Notes: generated from the sequence alone by a model not told the origin. A stretch of DNA of 64,000 nucleotides from Thermococcus sp. JdF3 (GCF_012027495.1 NZ_SNUK01000002.1:248001-312000), one strand, 5' to 3'; positions 18,140-26,274 are shown, counted from the first letter of the stretch. Translations and numbers: made by a program.

Positions 18140-18201
18140 TTCAAATCAGCACTCAAGATCGTCATCATCCTTGCGTCAGCACTGCCGAGATCATCATCCG
18201 C
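18140..18201 (-). ncRNA. box C/D guide sRNA
   Basis: On the minus strand all four boxes are present with ideal spacing: C ATGATGA (18197-18191), D' CTGA (18179-18176), C' ATGATGA (18168-18162) and D CTGA (18149-18146). The D' guide TCTCGGCAGTG is 11 bases and the D guide CGATCTTGAGTG is 12 bases. By the fifth-nucleotide rule these would direct 2'-O-methylation within targets reading CACUGCCGAGA (at G) and CACUCAAGAUCG (at C). A TATA-like element on the same strand (ATTTAATAA complement, 18226-18218) predicts a start at about 18198-18200, just before box C. The target RNA is not identified. Confidence 0.85.
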
Positions 18202-18292
18202 TCCAATTTCGCGGGAGATTTAATAACGTTGCTGGCATTTCGTCGAGCATCTAAACGTTAAGCTTTTAAGCTAACTGTGCAACCCAATCAAC

Positions 18293-19162
18293 ATGGACGC
18301 TCTAATCCTTGGAGTTCTGGCGGCGCTGGCATCGGCTTTCTCGTGGGCGACATCAACGATACTGATAAAGGCAGGAATGAGGGACAAGAGCCCGGTGACG
18401 GCCAACATATTCCGCCTCTACGCCGTCTCAGTGATGTTCGTTGCCATATTCCTCGCCAACGGCACCTTCTCGAAGGTCGCCGAGCTGTCGCCGAAGCTGC
18501 TCGCGGTGGCCTTCGTCTCCGGCGCTTTTGGCTTCGTTATAGGCGACTACTTCTACCTCAACGCCCTCAAGATGATGGGTGTCTCTAGAACAGTCCCCAT
18601 AACCTCCACCTACCCGCTGTGGACCATACTGTGGGCCTTTCTCTTCCTTGGAAGGGAAGTGAGCGCCCAGATAATCGTGGGCGCTGCCCTGGTGGTTTCG
18701 GCCATAGTGGTGGTGAGGAAGGCGGAGGAGGAAGAGGAGATAAACCCCAAGGGCTTCCTCTTCGCGATCCTTGCCCCAATCTCCTGGAGCTTCGCGATAC
18801 TCACCATGGACTGGCTCACCGGCTACGTGGACGTGCTCACGCTCGCGGGGATAAGAATGATGTTCGCGGCCTTAGCCGTGTCGCTGTTCCTGCCGAGGTA
18901 CGCGGGTGAGCTGAGGAGGATAACCCTCCGGGAAGCGCTCCTCCTGACCGGCGCCGCGGCCACGGGCCTGCTCCTCGGCCAGTACCTCTTCGTCTACTCG
19001 ATAAACCTCGTCGGCTCCCAGATATCGGCCCCGGTTTCGGCCATAAACCCCATAATAGCATCCACCCTGGCGATATTAATCCTCAAGGAGCCGCCCAACA
19101 GGAAGATACTTGAAGGACTGATTCTGGCCGTGCTGGGGGTCATACTAATCTCCACCGGCTGA
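18293..19162 (+). CDS. EamA/DMT-family transporter
   Basis: A 289-residue drug/metabolite transporter family protein with ten predicted membrane helices in two EamA repeats. The first ends near residue 135 with the charged loop RKAEEEEEINPKG and the second starts GFLFAILAPISWSFAI. Repeat hallmarks such as TSTYPLWTILWAFLFLGRE and INPIIASTLAILILKEPP are at equivalent positions. Members move amino acids, nucleotide sugars or small metabolites; the substrate is unknown. TATA-like CTTTTAAG (18262-18269) lies about 30 bp before the ATG. Confidence 0.85.
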   Translation: MDALILGVLAALASAFSWATSTILIKAGMRDKSPVTANIFRLYAVSVMFVAIFLANGTFSKVAELSPKLLAVAFVSGAFGFVIGDYFYLNALKMMGVSRTVPITSTYPLWTILWAFLFLGREVSAQIIVGAALVVSAIVVVRKAEEEEEINPKGFLFAILAPISWSFAILTMDWLTGYVDVLTLAGIRMMFAALAVSLFLPRYAGELRRITLREALLLTGAAATGLLLGQYLFVYSINLVGSQISAPVSAINPIIASTLAILILKEPPNRKILEGLILAVLGVILISTG

Positions 19163-19199
19163 GGCTCAGGTTTTTAAGGTGGTCGGCCATAAAGCCAAT

Positions 19200-19362
19200 C
19201 GCCGACAGTGAGGGGACAGTTCGTCTCCTCATGGGCTCGGTCAACCCGCCTCCGCGAGGTACTCGGGTTCCGTGAGCGGAGCGTGCTCACGCCGAGCCCA
19301 CAGGGCCGGGAGCATCCACCCGCGCGAGCGAATGAACGCGGGCCTCTGTACCCGGCCCACAA
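19200..19362 (+). ncRNA. multi-hairpin H/ACA guide RNA candidate
   Basis: A non-coding GC-rich stretch in the 280-bp gap before the CBS regulator. TATA-like TTTTTAAGG (19171-19179) predicts a start near 19200. A short hairpin (about 19211-19230) is followed by two H/ACA units. Unit 1: stem 19233-19240 with 19292-19299, then ACA 19300-19302; its upper stem 19250-19255/19276-19281 opens into GA on one side and TGA on the other, a kink-turn-like element. Unit 2: stem 19303-19310 with 19351-19358, then ACA 19359-19361; its upper stem CCCGCG/CGCGGG (19319-19324/19337-19342) holds a loop with GA and TGA. Its pocket strands AGCATCCA and CCTCTGTA leave 16 bases between upper stem and ACA, close to the family norm. 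Target RNAs are not assigned. Confidence 0.8.
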
Positions 19363-19442
19363 TTCGACGCACTTCTGAGGAAGGCTTATAACCGGAAGGG
19401 CGGGATTTAGTTTTTGAGAGCCGACATAACCGGTGGTTATTT

Positions 19443-20015
19443 ATGGTGATAATTCCCCGACCGATAGAACCACAGGAGATAAGGCGAATTCGCAAGGAGC
19501 TCGGAATAACCCAGGAGGAACTCGCGGAGAAAGCAGGGGTTACGCAGGCTTACATCGCCAAACTGGAGACAGGGAAGGTGGACCCTCGACTCTCAACCTT
19601 CAACCGAATCCTCCAGGCCCTGCTCGAGTGCAAGAGGGCCCAGCTGACGGCGAGGGACGTGATGTCATCTCCGGTTCTCTCAGTCAAGCCCTACGAGAAG
19701 GTCGAGAAGGTCATCAAGCTGATGAACGAGCACAACATATCCCAGATTCCGGTTATAGCGGGCAACAAGGTCGTCGGCTCCGTTACGGAGAGAACCCTCG
19801 TCAGACAGAGCCTTGAGTACGAGGACATCTATGACCACAAGGTCATGGAGGTAATGGAGGAGCCCTTCCCGATAGTGAACGAGGACGAGGACCTGGAGGT
19901 CGTCAAGTACCTCCTGGAAGAGCACCCCGCTGTTCTCGTCCAGAACAGGGAGGGCAGGATAACCGGCATCATCACAAGGGTGGACATATTCCGGATAGGG
20001 AAGGGGCGCGACTGA
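19443..20015 (+). CDS. HTH-CBS transcriptional regulator
   Basis: A 190-residue protein with an N-terminal Xre-type helix-turn-helix (residues 8-62; ELGITQEELAEKAGVTQAYI) fused to a pair of CBS domains (residues 65-190; MSSPVLSVKPYEKVEKVIKL and MEVMEEPFPIVNEDEDLEVV). CBS pairs bind adenosine nucleotides, so this is probably a nucleotide-sensing DNA-binding regulator, a fusion common in archaea. The start ATG 19443 lies downstream of a TATA-like CTTATAAC (19384-19391). No obvious target gene lies next to it, and the next gene has its own promoter. Confidence 0.85.
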   Translation: MVIIPRPIEPQEIRRIRKELGITQEELAEKAGVTQAYIAKLETGKVDPRLSTFNRILQALLECKRAQLTARDVMSSPVLSVKPYEKVEKVIKLMNEHNISQIPVIAGNKVVGSVTERTLVRQSLEYEDIYDHKVMEVMEEPFPIVNEDEDLEVVKYLLEEHPAVLVQNREGRITGIITRVDIFRIGKGRD

Positions 20016-20132
20016 GTTCCCCGCCCGGCAGTCCTTTGCATTCCCCTCTTCTAACCTCCGTGGCAAAAATATCCAACAAGTTTATATACCCCCGGCCCAA
20101 CCATCAGTGGACAAATAATCCAGGTGGTTGGA

Positions 20133-21995
20133 ATGAAAAAGACCGCGGTTTTGCTCATGGCCCTGCTCATCGGAGCGGTCGTGGCGTCCGGATGCCTGGG
20201 CGGTGGAACGACCGAAACGGGCACCACGACGGTCCCCGAAACATCAAGCTCATCGGGTACTGTACAGACCACCACAAACTCACAGACCCCGACTGAAACC
20301 ACGCAGACGGAGACCCCTCACTACCCAATCACCGTTGTTGACTTTGCCAACAGAACCCTCACAATTGAGAAACCCCCCGAGCGCGTCGTGACGCTGGCCC
20401 CGAGCATCACGGAGGACCTCTACTACCTCGGTCTCTTTGACAGAGTCGTCGGGGTTACGGACTTCGATGATTTTCCGCCGGGAGTTGCCAACGTCACCCG
20501 CGTGGGCGGCTACGGCCAGTACGCCAACCTCGAAGTGATAGCATCGCTCAACCCCGACCTGATACTGGTGGACAGTTACTCCATGACGATCCTCGAAGAC
20601 CTCCAGAAGATAGCCCCAGTTCTCGTGGTTGATCCACACAGCATCGACGACATCCCAAGGGCCCTTGACCTCCTGGGAGCAGTTTTCAACGCGGAGGAGG
20701 GCGCCAGGAAGGCGACGGCAGAGTTCGAAGCAAAGATAAACACGATAAGCTCCACCGTTAAGGATGAACCCCGTGTGAGCGTTTTCTACGTGGTCTGGAA
20801 CAGCCCGCTCATGACCGCCGGCGGCGGAACCTTCATCAGCGACGTCATAGAACTGGCCGGCGGAGAGAACATCTTCAACGATACGACCGGCTGGCCGACC
20901 GTGAGTCCGGAGCAGGTCATAGAGAGGAACCCCGACGTGGTGCTCCTCACCCCGCACTGCGGCATGAGCGTCCAGGACGTTTACAGCGGCCCCCTCGCGA
21001 GCATAAAGGCCGCCCAAGATGGAAAAGTTTACGTCATCGAGAACGAGAACGACCTCATCCACCCGAGCCCCCGCGTTGTCCTTGGGCTCGAGGCGGTTGC
21101 GAGGCTCCTGCACCCGGACGCCTTTAAAGTGGGCTACCCGCTCACGGTCACAGACTTCGCGGGGAGAACCGTCACGATCGACGACGAACCGGAGAGGATA
21201 GTCACCCTCGCTCCCAGCATAACGGAGAGCCTTTTCTACATAGGCGCGGGCGACAAGGTCATCGGGGTTACCGACTACGACGACTTCCCGCCGGCGGTTA
21301 AGAACATCACCCGGATAGGCGGCTACGGAAAGTACGCGAACCTCGAGGCCATAGCCGCACTGGAGCCGGACCTGATCCTGGTGGACGGATTCTCCATGGA
21401 TATAATGGAGAGCCTGGAGAGGATAGCCCCCGTCGTTGTGGTGGACCCCAGGAACATCACCGCGATCTACAACGCCCTTGAGCTCCTTGGGAAGATAACC
21501 AACCGCGAGGAAGGGGCCAGGGCAGCGGTGGCGGACATGCAAGCAACGGTCGGCTACGTCACCTCAACTGTAGCGGGACAGTCAAAGCCAAGGACATTCT
21601 TCCTCCTGAGCTACTACAACGGCTACTGGACGGCCGGAGCAGGAACCTTCGTCAACGACCTCATAACCCTCGCCGGCGGTGAAAACATCTTCAACGACGT
21701 CAACGGTTGGGGGGCGGCGAGCGAGGAGCAGATAATAGCCAGGAATCCGGAGGTCATAATAATCTCGCCCAACGCGGGAATAAAGCCCGATGACCTCTGC
21801 TCCGGTCCACTCGCGGAAGTCGATGCGGTGAAGAACGGAAGGGTCTACGTCCTCAGCGACGAGAACCTGGTCGTGAGGCCCGGGCCGAGGATAGTGCACG
21901 GGCTGGAGGAAATAGCCGGGTACCTGCACCCCGACGTCTTTAACCTTCAGCCCCAGCCCCTGGCCTGCAACGCAACGGTCGAGACCGGGGGCTGA
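20133..21995 (+). CDS. lipoprotein with two fused BtuF/FepB-type solute-binding domains
   Basis: A 620-residue secreted lipoprotein. The signal ends at the lipobox ASGC (Cys21), followed by a Thr/Ser-rich linker (24-62). Two homologous periplasmic-binding domains (PF01497) follow: about 64-332, starting YPITVVDFANRTLTIEKPPE, and about 334-604, starting YPLTVTDFAGRTVTIDDEPE. Both copies keep RVVTLAPSITE-like, GVTDFDDFPP-like and NPDLILVDS-like blocks, so they are an internal tandem duplication. Class III binding proteins carry iron-siderophores, cobalamin or haem to ABC importers; no permease or ATPase gene is adjacent. ATG 20133 has AGGTGGT upstream, and the TATA box (GTTTATATAC, 20080-20089) is about 45 bp before it. 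Confidence 0.85.
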   Translation: MKKTAVLLMALLIGAVVASGCLGGGTTETGTTTVPETSSSSGTVQTTTNSQTPTETTQTETPHYPITVVDFANRTLTIEKPPERVVTLAPSITEDLYYLGLFDRVVGVTDFDDFPPGVANVTRVGGYGQYANLEVIASLNPDLILVDSYSMTILEDLQKIAPVLVVDPHSIDDIPRALDLLGAVFNAEEGARKATAEFEAKINTISSTVKDEPRVSVFYVVWNSPLMTAGGGTFISDVIELAGGENIFNDTTGWPTVSPEQVIERNPDVVLLTPHCGMSVQDVYSGPLASIKAAQDGKVYVIENENDLIHPSPRVVLGLEAVARLLHPDAFKVGYPLTVTDFAGRTVTIDDEPERIVTLAPSITESLFYIGAGDKVIGVTDYDDFPPAVKNITRIGGYGKYANLEAIAALEPDLILVDGFSMDIMESLERIAPVVVVDPRNITAIYNALELLGKITNREEGARAAVADMQATVGYVTSTVAGQSKPRTFFLLSYYNGYWTAGAGTFVNDLITLAGGENIFNDVNGWGAASEEQIIARNPEVIIISPNAGIKPDDLCSGPLAEVDAVKNGRVYVLSDENLVVRPGPRIVHGLEEIAGYLHPDVFNLQPQPLACNATVETGG

Positions 21996-22089
21996 ACCGC
22001 CCACTTTTCTTCTTTGTCCCTGAATGCCATAACACATTCCCGAGGTAACCGTTTTATACTCGAATGGACATAACACCAACGGTGATACC

Positions 22090-23112
22090 ATGCGGGCGAT
22101 AGAATCGCTCGACTCGATTAAATTCGACGAACTGCTTGAGAGGCTCGAAGATATGGGGAACAAGCTCCTTCTCGTTAGGGCGTCCGGGGAGAGGATTCTC
22201 CTCCACGGGGGTGGCAGGATCGTGAAGAAATACACCGAACCTCCTGAGGAGCTGAGAAACGTCGAGATAGTAGAACTGGACAAGTTCGAGTTTCTCGACC
22301 ACCTCCAGGGAGAGGCGGAATCCCGGGGCACTCCGACGGCAGTGGAGTTTTCATATTCCCTCGACGCCCCGAGCGACGTCTACCTGCGCCTCGAGGAAGC
22401 CCTCCTCAAGGCGGTGTCAAAGGCCTACAAGACCCTCGGTGTCGCCGTTGGACGGGTCGAGCTGAAGGCTTCCGTGAGGTATGGCGCAACCGGTAGGGAC
22501 ATACTCCTCGTTAGGGGGAACGTGGAGGCGTTCTCGGCCGGTGAAGTGGAAAAAACCGGGCTGGCGCGGGTTCTGTCAGAGATCATATCCCGGGAGACCG
22601 GCTTCGACACCAGGGTTGTGATAATGGAGTTTAGCCTGACCAGAACCCCGGGAAAACCCGTGCTGAAGGTGCCCGCACCGCGGACTCACGTCAGGGGAGG
22701 AAGGGTTCTCGAGGTGCCACTCGGTGGAAAGGACACCGCGGCGATAAACAGGGAGAAGGTGGAGGCGGAGGTCGAGAGAATACTCCGCGAGGCGGGGATA
22801 GGAGAGCTCGCCGGAAAGCTCAAGGAGAGCGGTGGAAAGGGCGTTTCGGCAAGGGCGCTGGAAGCGTTCCTTCTGGAGAGGCTTTCCGATGCTGAGGAGG
22901 TAAAAGTGAATTGGGTCCGGGTCTCTCCGGCAGGAAACGGTGAATTCAAGGTCGCCATTGGGGCCTCCAGGAGGTCAAAGTCAAGGAGCGACGTTGAAAT
23001 AGCCGAGATGATTGGGAAAAGCATAGTGGCCGCTGAAAGGGAGGGCAGGGCCAGGGGGCTGGCTTTTAAGGTTTCCTCGGCGTTCCTGGTGCTGGAGGAG
23101 GACATCTATTAG
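22090..23112 (+). CDS. two-module protein related to the DUF2226-like gene
   Basis: A 340-residue soluble protein of unknown function. Residues 1-75 form an N-terminal domain (FDELLERLEDMGNKLLLVRA). Two modules of the helix-strand-strand-helix type follow, at about 90-190 (VGRVELKASVRYG) and 255-340 (VKVNWVRVSPAGNGEFKVAI). They are joined by INREKVEAEVERILREAGIG, which resembles IEKEVEQLLKQAGIDEL in the larger protein at 16399-18111. The two proteins therefore look like distant paralogues with two and three modules. ATG 22090 has GGTGATACC in front, and there is an A/T-rich TTTTATACT element at 22050-22058. Confidence 0.65.
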   Translation: MRAIESLDSIKFDELLERLEDMGNKLLLVRASGERILLHGGGRIVKKYTEPPEELRNVEIVELDKFEFLDHLQGEAESRGTPTAVEFSYSLDAPSDVYLRLEEALLKAVSKAYKTLGVAVGRVELKASVRYGATGRDILLVRGNVEAFSAGEVEKTGLARVLSEIISRETGFDTRVVIMEFSLTRTPGKPVLKVPAPRTHVRGGRVLEVPLGGKDTAAINREKVEAEVERILREAGIGELAGKLKESGGKGVSARALEAFLLERLSDAEEVKVNWVRVSPAGNGEFKVAIGASRRSKSRSDVEIAEMIGKSIVAAEREGRARGLAFKVSSAFLVLEEDIY

Positions 23113-23161
23113 GGTTCAATAACGTTAAAAGCTCCCTTCCCTATTTTCCCACGGTGGGAGC

Positions 23162-23332
23162 ATGGAGAGGAAGACGTTCTACAGGATTCTGCTGGTCATC
23201 GTGCTCGTCCTGACCGTCGTTTATACTATGGGAATAATGGGCGTCATACCGTTCCAGTGGAGCTACTACATCACCATCTTCATGATAATCCTGTTCTTTT
23301 ACCTGAAGCTGGATAAGATGTCGAGGGGATAA
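23162..23332 (+). CDS. 56-residue two-helix membrane protein
   Basis: A short open frame with convincing signals: GGTGGGAG sits two to nine bases before ATG 23162, and it encodes a basic N-terminus (MERKTFYR), one membrane helix (ILLVIVLVLTVVYTMGIMG), a Trp/Tyr turn (PFQWSYY) and a second helix ending in a basic tail (KLDKMSRG). A TATA-like GTTAAAAGC element lies at 23123-23131, separate from the preceding gene. Small two-helix proteins of this kind are often subunits or regulators of membrane complexes; no partner is evident here. Confidence 0.6.
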   Translation: MERKTFYRILLVIVLVLTVVYTMGIMGVIPFQWSYYITIFMIILFFYLKLDKMSRG

Positions 23333-23357
23333 CCAGATACATGCTCAAACCGGTGAC

Positions 23358-23423
23358 TTTTCTCTTTCGCAGGCCTCACCCCCTCAGGACGGGGAGGAGG
23401 TCAGAGGCTCTCAAAAGAGAAAG
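23358..23423. repeat. long imperfect hairpin
   Basis: A 66-base stem-loop in the gap between the small membrane gene and the convergent frhB gene. A 10-bp outer stem (23358-23367 with 23414-23423) encloses GCCTC/GAGGC (23373-23377 with 23404-23408) and CCCC/GGGG around TCAGGAC. It could act as a bidirectional end structure for the convergent transcripts, be a structured RNA, or be a decayed end of an IS200/IS605-type element. No conserved boxes were found that settle this. Confidence 0.4.
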
Positions 23424-23442
23424 TAACATTAAGAACGGAGCG

Positions 23443-24273
23443 TTAGAATAGGCACATCATGTTCTTCTGAGATCGAGCGAGCTTTTCCCTGGCCCCAGTG
23501 ATTACATCCCCAATAAACGGAGAACCATCTCTAACTTCTATATAGCCGCGTTTTTTGGCATTTTTTATAAGTTCATCAGCCTTTTTATTTCTGGCAATGA
23601 GTATCGTCCAGCCCGGTTTCGTCTCAACGACTCCAGCGGAGATATCACTCCAGCCACCAGTGTAATCCGTGCATACCAAACAGCCAACTTGGAGATACCG
23701 ATAAATTTCCCTGATCGAGAGTCTCAGAACTCCTCCGGGATGATGAACCTCTATAACGTCTCCTCTGAGAACTATATCCCTCACATCTCGTCCCTTTATA
23801 CCATGATTCATGTGCAGGTAGTTTATGAAGGTCTCAAAGGCAAAGGTGCCCATGCAGAACAGGCTTATGATGTATTCAATTCTCTCACCGAAGTCCGTCT
23901 CCAGCATTGGAAAGTCCCTCATCTGACCAAAGAACTGTGCCTGACAGGGCAAACAGACCACAGCGACTTGATTGAGGTTATTTTCTTCTATTTTTGTCTT
24001 TATCCGGGATGCAAAGGGCACAATGCTCCATTTATTGCCTACCGTTGCCAGGAGTTCTTTCCTGCTTCTTGCGACCACAGCTTTGCCCTCAAGTCCGTTG
24101 GTTCTCTTTGCAGTGACAACACCGTCTATAAGGCCCTCGTCAAGGGCATAGTTCAAGATGGCAGTCACCGCACCACCGCTTGCCACTTTTGTGTTGAGGA
24201 CCTCCCCATCAGTCGCCCTGGCAAGGTAAATGTTGAGTACGTGTCCTACAAAGGAGTCAGCGACGTTGATCAT
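23443..24273 (-). CDS. frhB: FrhB-family F420/flavin hydrogenase beta subunit
   Basis: A 276-residue member of the FrhB/FdhB family (PF04422/PF04432), the flavin and Fe-S subunit that passes electrons between a hydrogenase and F420 or another soluble carrier. Visible motifs are VASGGAVTAILNYAL, the cysteine pair VCLPCQAQFFG and the C-terminal YLQVGCLVCTDYTGGWSDIS. ATG 24273 has GGAGGTGG five bases upstream; translation from there overlaps the end of frhG by 17 bp. It is the last gene of the adh-frhAGB block. Whether it uses F420 is doubtful: Thermococcales are not known for high F420 levels, and related Frh enzymes may reduce a thioredoxin-type partner. Confidence 0.82.
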   Translation of the reverse strand: MINVADSFVGHVLNIYLARATDGEVLNTKVASGGAVTAILNYALDEGLIDGVVTAKRTNGLEGKAVVARSRKELLATVGNKWSIVPFASRIKTKIEENNLNQVAVVCLPCQAQFFGQMRDFPMLETDFGERIEYIISLFCMGTFAFETFINYLHMNHGIKGRDVRDIVLRGDVIEVHHPGGVLRLSIREIYRYLQVGCLVCTDYTGGWSDISAGVVETKPGWTILIARNKKADELIKNAKKRGYIEVRDGSPFIGDVITGAREKLARSQKNMMCLF

Positions 24274-24949
24274 CAGAACCACCTCCAAGTGTTAAAATCT
24301 GGGTGGCCCGGGGACATCGAATATAGCACGTCCCGCACCGTATGCACCTTTCCTGGACGAGATTTGGCCGTTTATCTACCAGCTTGAGGGCATGGGTGGG
24401 ACAGGATAGTTCGCACGCCCCGCAGCCGATGCAGAGGCCGGTAAGTACTACATCATCCAAAAGGTCAAAACCGCTTAGTTTCTTTATACCCCCGCAAATT
24501 CTAAAAAGCTCCAGTCTTCGTTCGTCTTCATGGAGATAAAATCTGAAAAAGGACTGGAGCATCAGCGGCGCTGGGGGGCAGCCCGGAATGGAGTAATCAA
24601 CCTTTATAATGCTGTTTATTGGCTGAAAGCTCCTGTGGTCCGGTCGGGGGTCTTGACCACCACGACAGAAGCGCAGGATTCCGCCGAATGCGGCACACGA
24701 ACCGTAGGCAACGACAACATCGGAGATTTCCCGGATATATTTGAGTTTATCAAGTATCTCCCTTTCGTTCACGCACACACCCCCGGTGATGACCGCAACG
24801 TTGTAACCGTCCGATTGGGGGTACCTGTCCACCATATATGGAGTGTCCAGTTTGACGATATCCTTGATTTCAGGATATGCACGCACAATGCTCACACTGC
24901 ATCCTGCACATCCACCAAAATCCCTGTGGAGAACATCAATCCTTTCCAT
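24257..24949 (-). CDS. frhG: FrhG-type NiFe hydrogenase small subunit with two ferredoxin clusters
   Basis: A 230-residue electron-transfer subunit. Residues 1-150 are a hydrogenase small-subunit domain with proximal cluster ligands in GGCAGCSVSIV, YGSCAAFGG and SIPGCPPAP. Residues 170-225 are a double 4Fe-4S ferredoxin (LCIGCGACELSCPTHAL and CIRCGTCYIRCPRA). This fusion is typical of FrhG. ATG 24949 follows GCGGTGAGACC. The gene starts four bases after frhA ends and overlaps frhB, so the three are one translational unit. Confidence 0.88.
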   Translation of the reverse strand: MERIDVLHRDFGGCAGCSVSIVRAYPEIKDIVKLDTPYMVDRYPQSDGYNVAVITGGVCVNEREILDKLKYIREISDVVVAYGSCAAFGGILRFCRGGQDPRPDHRSFQPINSIIKVDYSIPGCPPAPLMLQSFFRFYLHEDERRLELFRICGGIKKLSGFDLLDDVVLTGLCIGCGACELSCPTHALKLVDKRPNLVQERCIRCGTCYIRCPRATQILTLGGGSDDQRR

Positions 24950-24953
24950 GGTC

Positions 24954-26132
24954 TCACCGCCTTAGCCTGGCAACGTGTGTTGTACATGGGATGCATGGAT
25001 CATAAAGCCTCACAACGGCCTCAGCAGCCTCAACACTCAACCCCTTTACGGATTCTTCCATGACGGGGATATTGAACATCGTAGGGACAACTATCCTCGA
25101 ATAGAGTGTCCTTCCCTCCTCTCCAAGTTCAACAATATGCACCAAAGTTCCCCGCGGGGCTTCGTAGACACCGACGCCCTTACCCGGTCCAAAAACAATG
25201 TTCTGGTTCCTGAATGGTTCCTTCATATCAAGGGAATCCAGGATACTGCTCAATCTATGGAGTGCAATGCTGACGTCATCAACCCTCGCAGTGTGGAGGT
25301 CGTAGAGCGTCGAATAGCTCTTTTCCCGATAGGTACTCAACCTGGCCCTAGGGCCAACTTCAACGGGTTTCCCCTTGTACATCGCTATCATGGTAGTCGA
25401 TTCCTTGGAACTGGGGTTATCTTTCCGGAATTCGTAGTAGGGAATCAGCTTTATCTTACGAACATCGATGTTGAATCTATCGCCGTAGAAGAGTCCACTG
25501 GATAGATACCGGTTATCGAGTTTCTTTTCCCTCAACTCCATCGCAACATCGGTTTGAATGTCCTCGTCAACCAGCAGGTGTGCCAGCTCATTCCACGAGC
25601 GGAGCGTCTTGGGTAGTCTGGCCTTGAGGTTATTGAATACGCTCCACTTGGGGACGGGGTTTATGCCTCCAACCGTGAGATTGGGTGGGTGGGTCATTGC
25701 CCCCCCGAGTTTTAGCAGAAAGTCGCCGATTTTTGTGTGAAAATCAATCAGCATGAGGATTAACTTCTCCCGCTCTTCAGGCACTACCAAGTCAGGGACC
25801 ACCATGAGGAATTCGAGTAGATGACTCTGAATCCTGTTGATGAGCCCAAGTGCCTCCCTCAGGAGCACTCCATTTTTAGGAGGCTTTACTCCAATTGCAT
25901 TTTCTATGGCCTCCGCTGCAGCTATTCCATGGGAGGCGTGGCATAGGCCGCATATTCTCATGACAGCCTCCACAACGAAGAATGGGCTCTTCCCGATGAC
26001 CATTTTTTCAAATCCCCTGACTGGGGCGGTGGATATAAAAAGGGCGTCCTGGACTTCTCCCCCCTCCTCGTACATTACAAGTTTTGCATCCCCGGATACC
26101 CGACAGACTTTGCCGAGTTCAATTTCCCCCAA
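24954..26132 (-). CDS. frhA: FrhA-type NiFe hydrogenase large subunit
   Basis: A hydrogenase catalytic subunit of about 392 residues that binds the NiFe(CN)2CO centre. Both ligand motifs are intact: MRICGLCHASHG near residue 70 and DPCIPCTTHVARLRR at the C-terminus, where a maturation endopeptidase would cut after the His. The start is uncertain. TTG 26132 is favoured because GGGGGAG sits six bases upstream and the conserved promoter block (26179-26202) then lies at a normal distance. TTG 26171 and TTG 26201 are in frame, but the last overlaps the promoter motif. Sequence type is close to F420-reducing hydrogenases rather than to the hydA gene at 46217. Confidence 0.85.
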   Translation of the reverse strand: MGEIELGKVCRVSGDAKLVMYEEGGEVQDALFISTAPVRGFEKMVIGKSPFFVVEAVMRICGLCHASHGIAAAEAIENAIGVKPPKNGVLLREALGLINRIQSHLLEFLMVVPDLVVPEEREKLILMLIDFHTKIGDFLLKLGGAMTHPPNLTVGGINPVPKWSVFNNLKARLPKTLRSWNELAHLLVDEDIQTDVAMELREKKLDNRYLSSGLFYGDRFNIDVRKIKLIPYYEFRKDNPSSKESTTMIAMYKGKPVEVGPRARLSTYREKSYSTLYDLHTARVDDVSIALHRLSSILDSLDMKEPFRNQNIVFGPGKGVGVYEAPRGTLVHIVELGEEGRTLYSRIVVPTMFNIPVMEESVKGLSVEAAEAVVRLYDPCIPCTTHVARLRR

Positions 26133-26178
26133 AATGATCTCCCCCGATTTTCTTCTCAATTCGACCTGCAAACAAGCT

Positions 26179-26206
26179 AATAAAAAGATTTTTTGAACCA
26201 AAGGTT
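26179..26206 (-). promoter_or_regulatory. frhA promoter with AACCTTTGGTT palindrome and block shared with adh
   Basis: On the minus strand the perfect palindrome AACC-TTT-GGTT (26206-26196) is followed by an A-run and then CTTTTTATTAG, which can serve as BRE/TATA with a start near 26158. The 24 bases 26179-26202 match 27539-27562 upstream of adh at 21 positions without gaps. The palindrome recurs at 43319-43329 before the sulfhydrogenase operon. GTTCAAAAA within the block resembles a degenerate form of the GTTn3AAC site of the Thermococcales redox regulator SurR. Confidence 0.6.
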
Positions 26207-26274
26207 AAAAATAAAATACTCATGAAGCAAATAGAATATAAATTAAATCACAAAGGGCAGAAGAAAGCGTCTCC

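Noticed and set aside
20280-21542. 420-codon minus-strand frame opposite the solute-binding lipoprotein
   Set aside because: Antisense shadow with skewed His/Arg/Val composition and no start signals.
26133-26201. Longer FrhA reading from TTG 26201
   Set aside because: That start lies within the promoter block conserved with adh and has no ribosome binding site.
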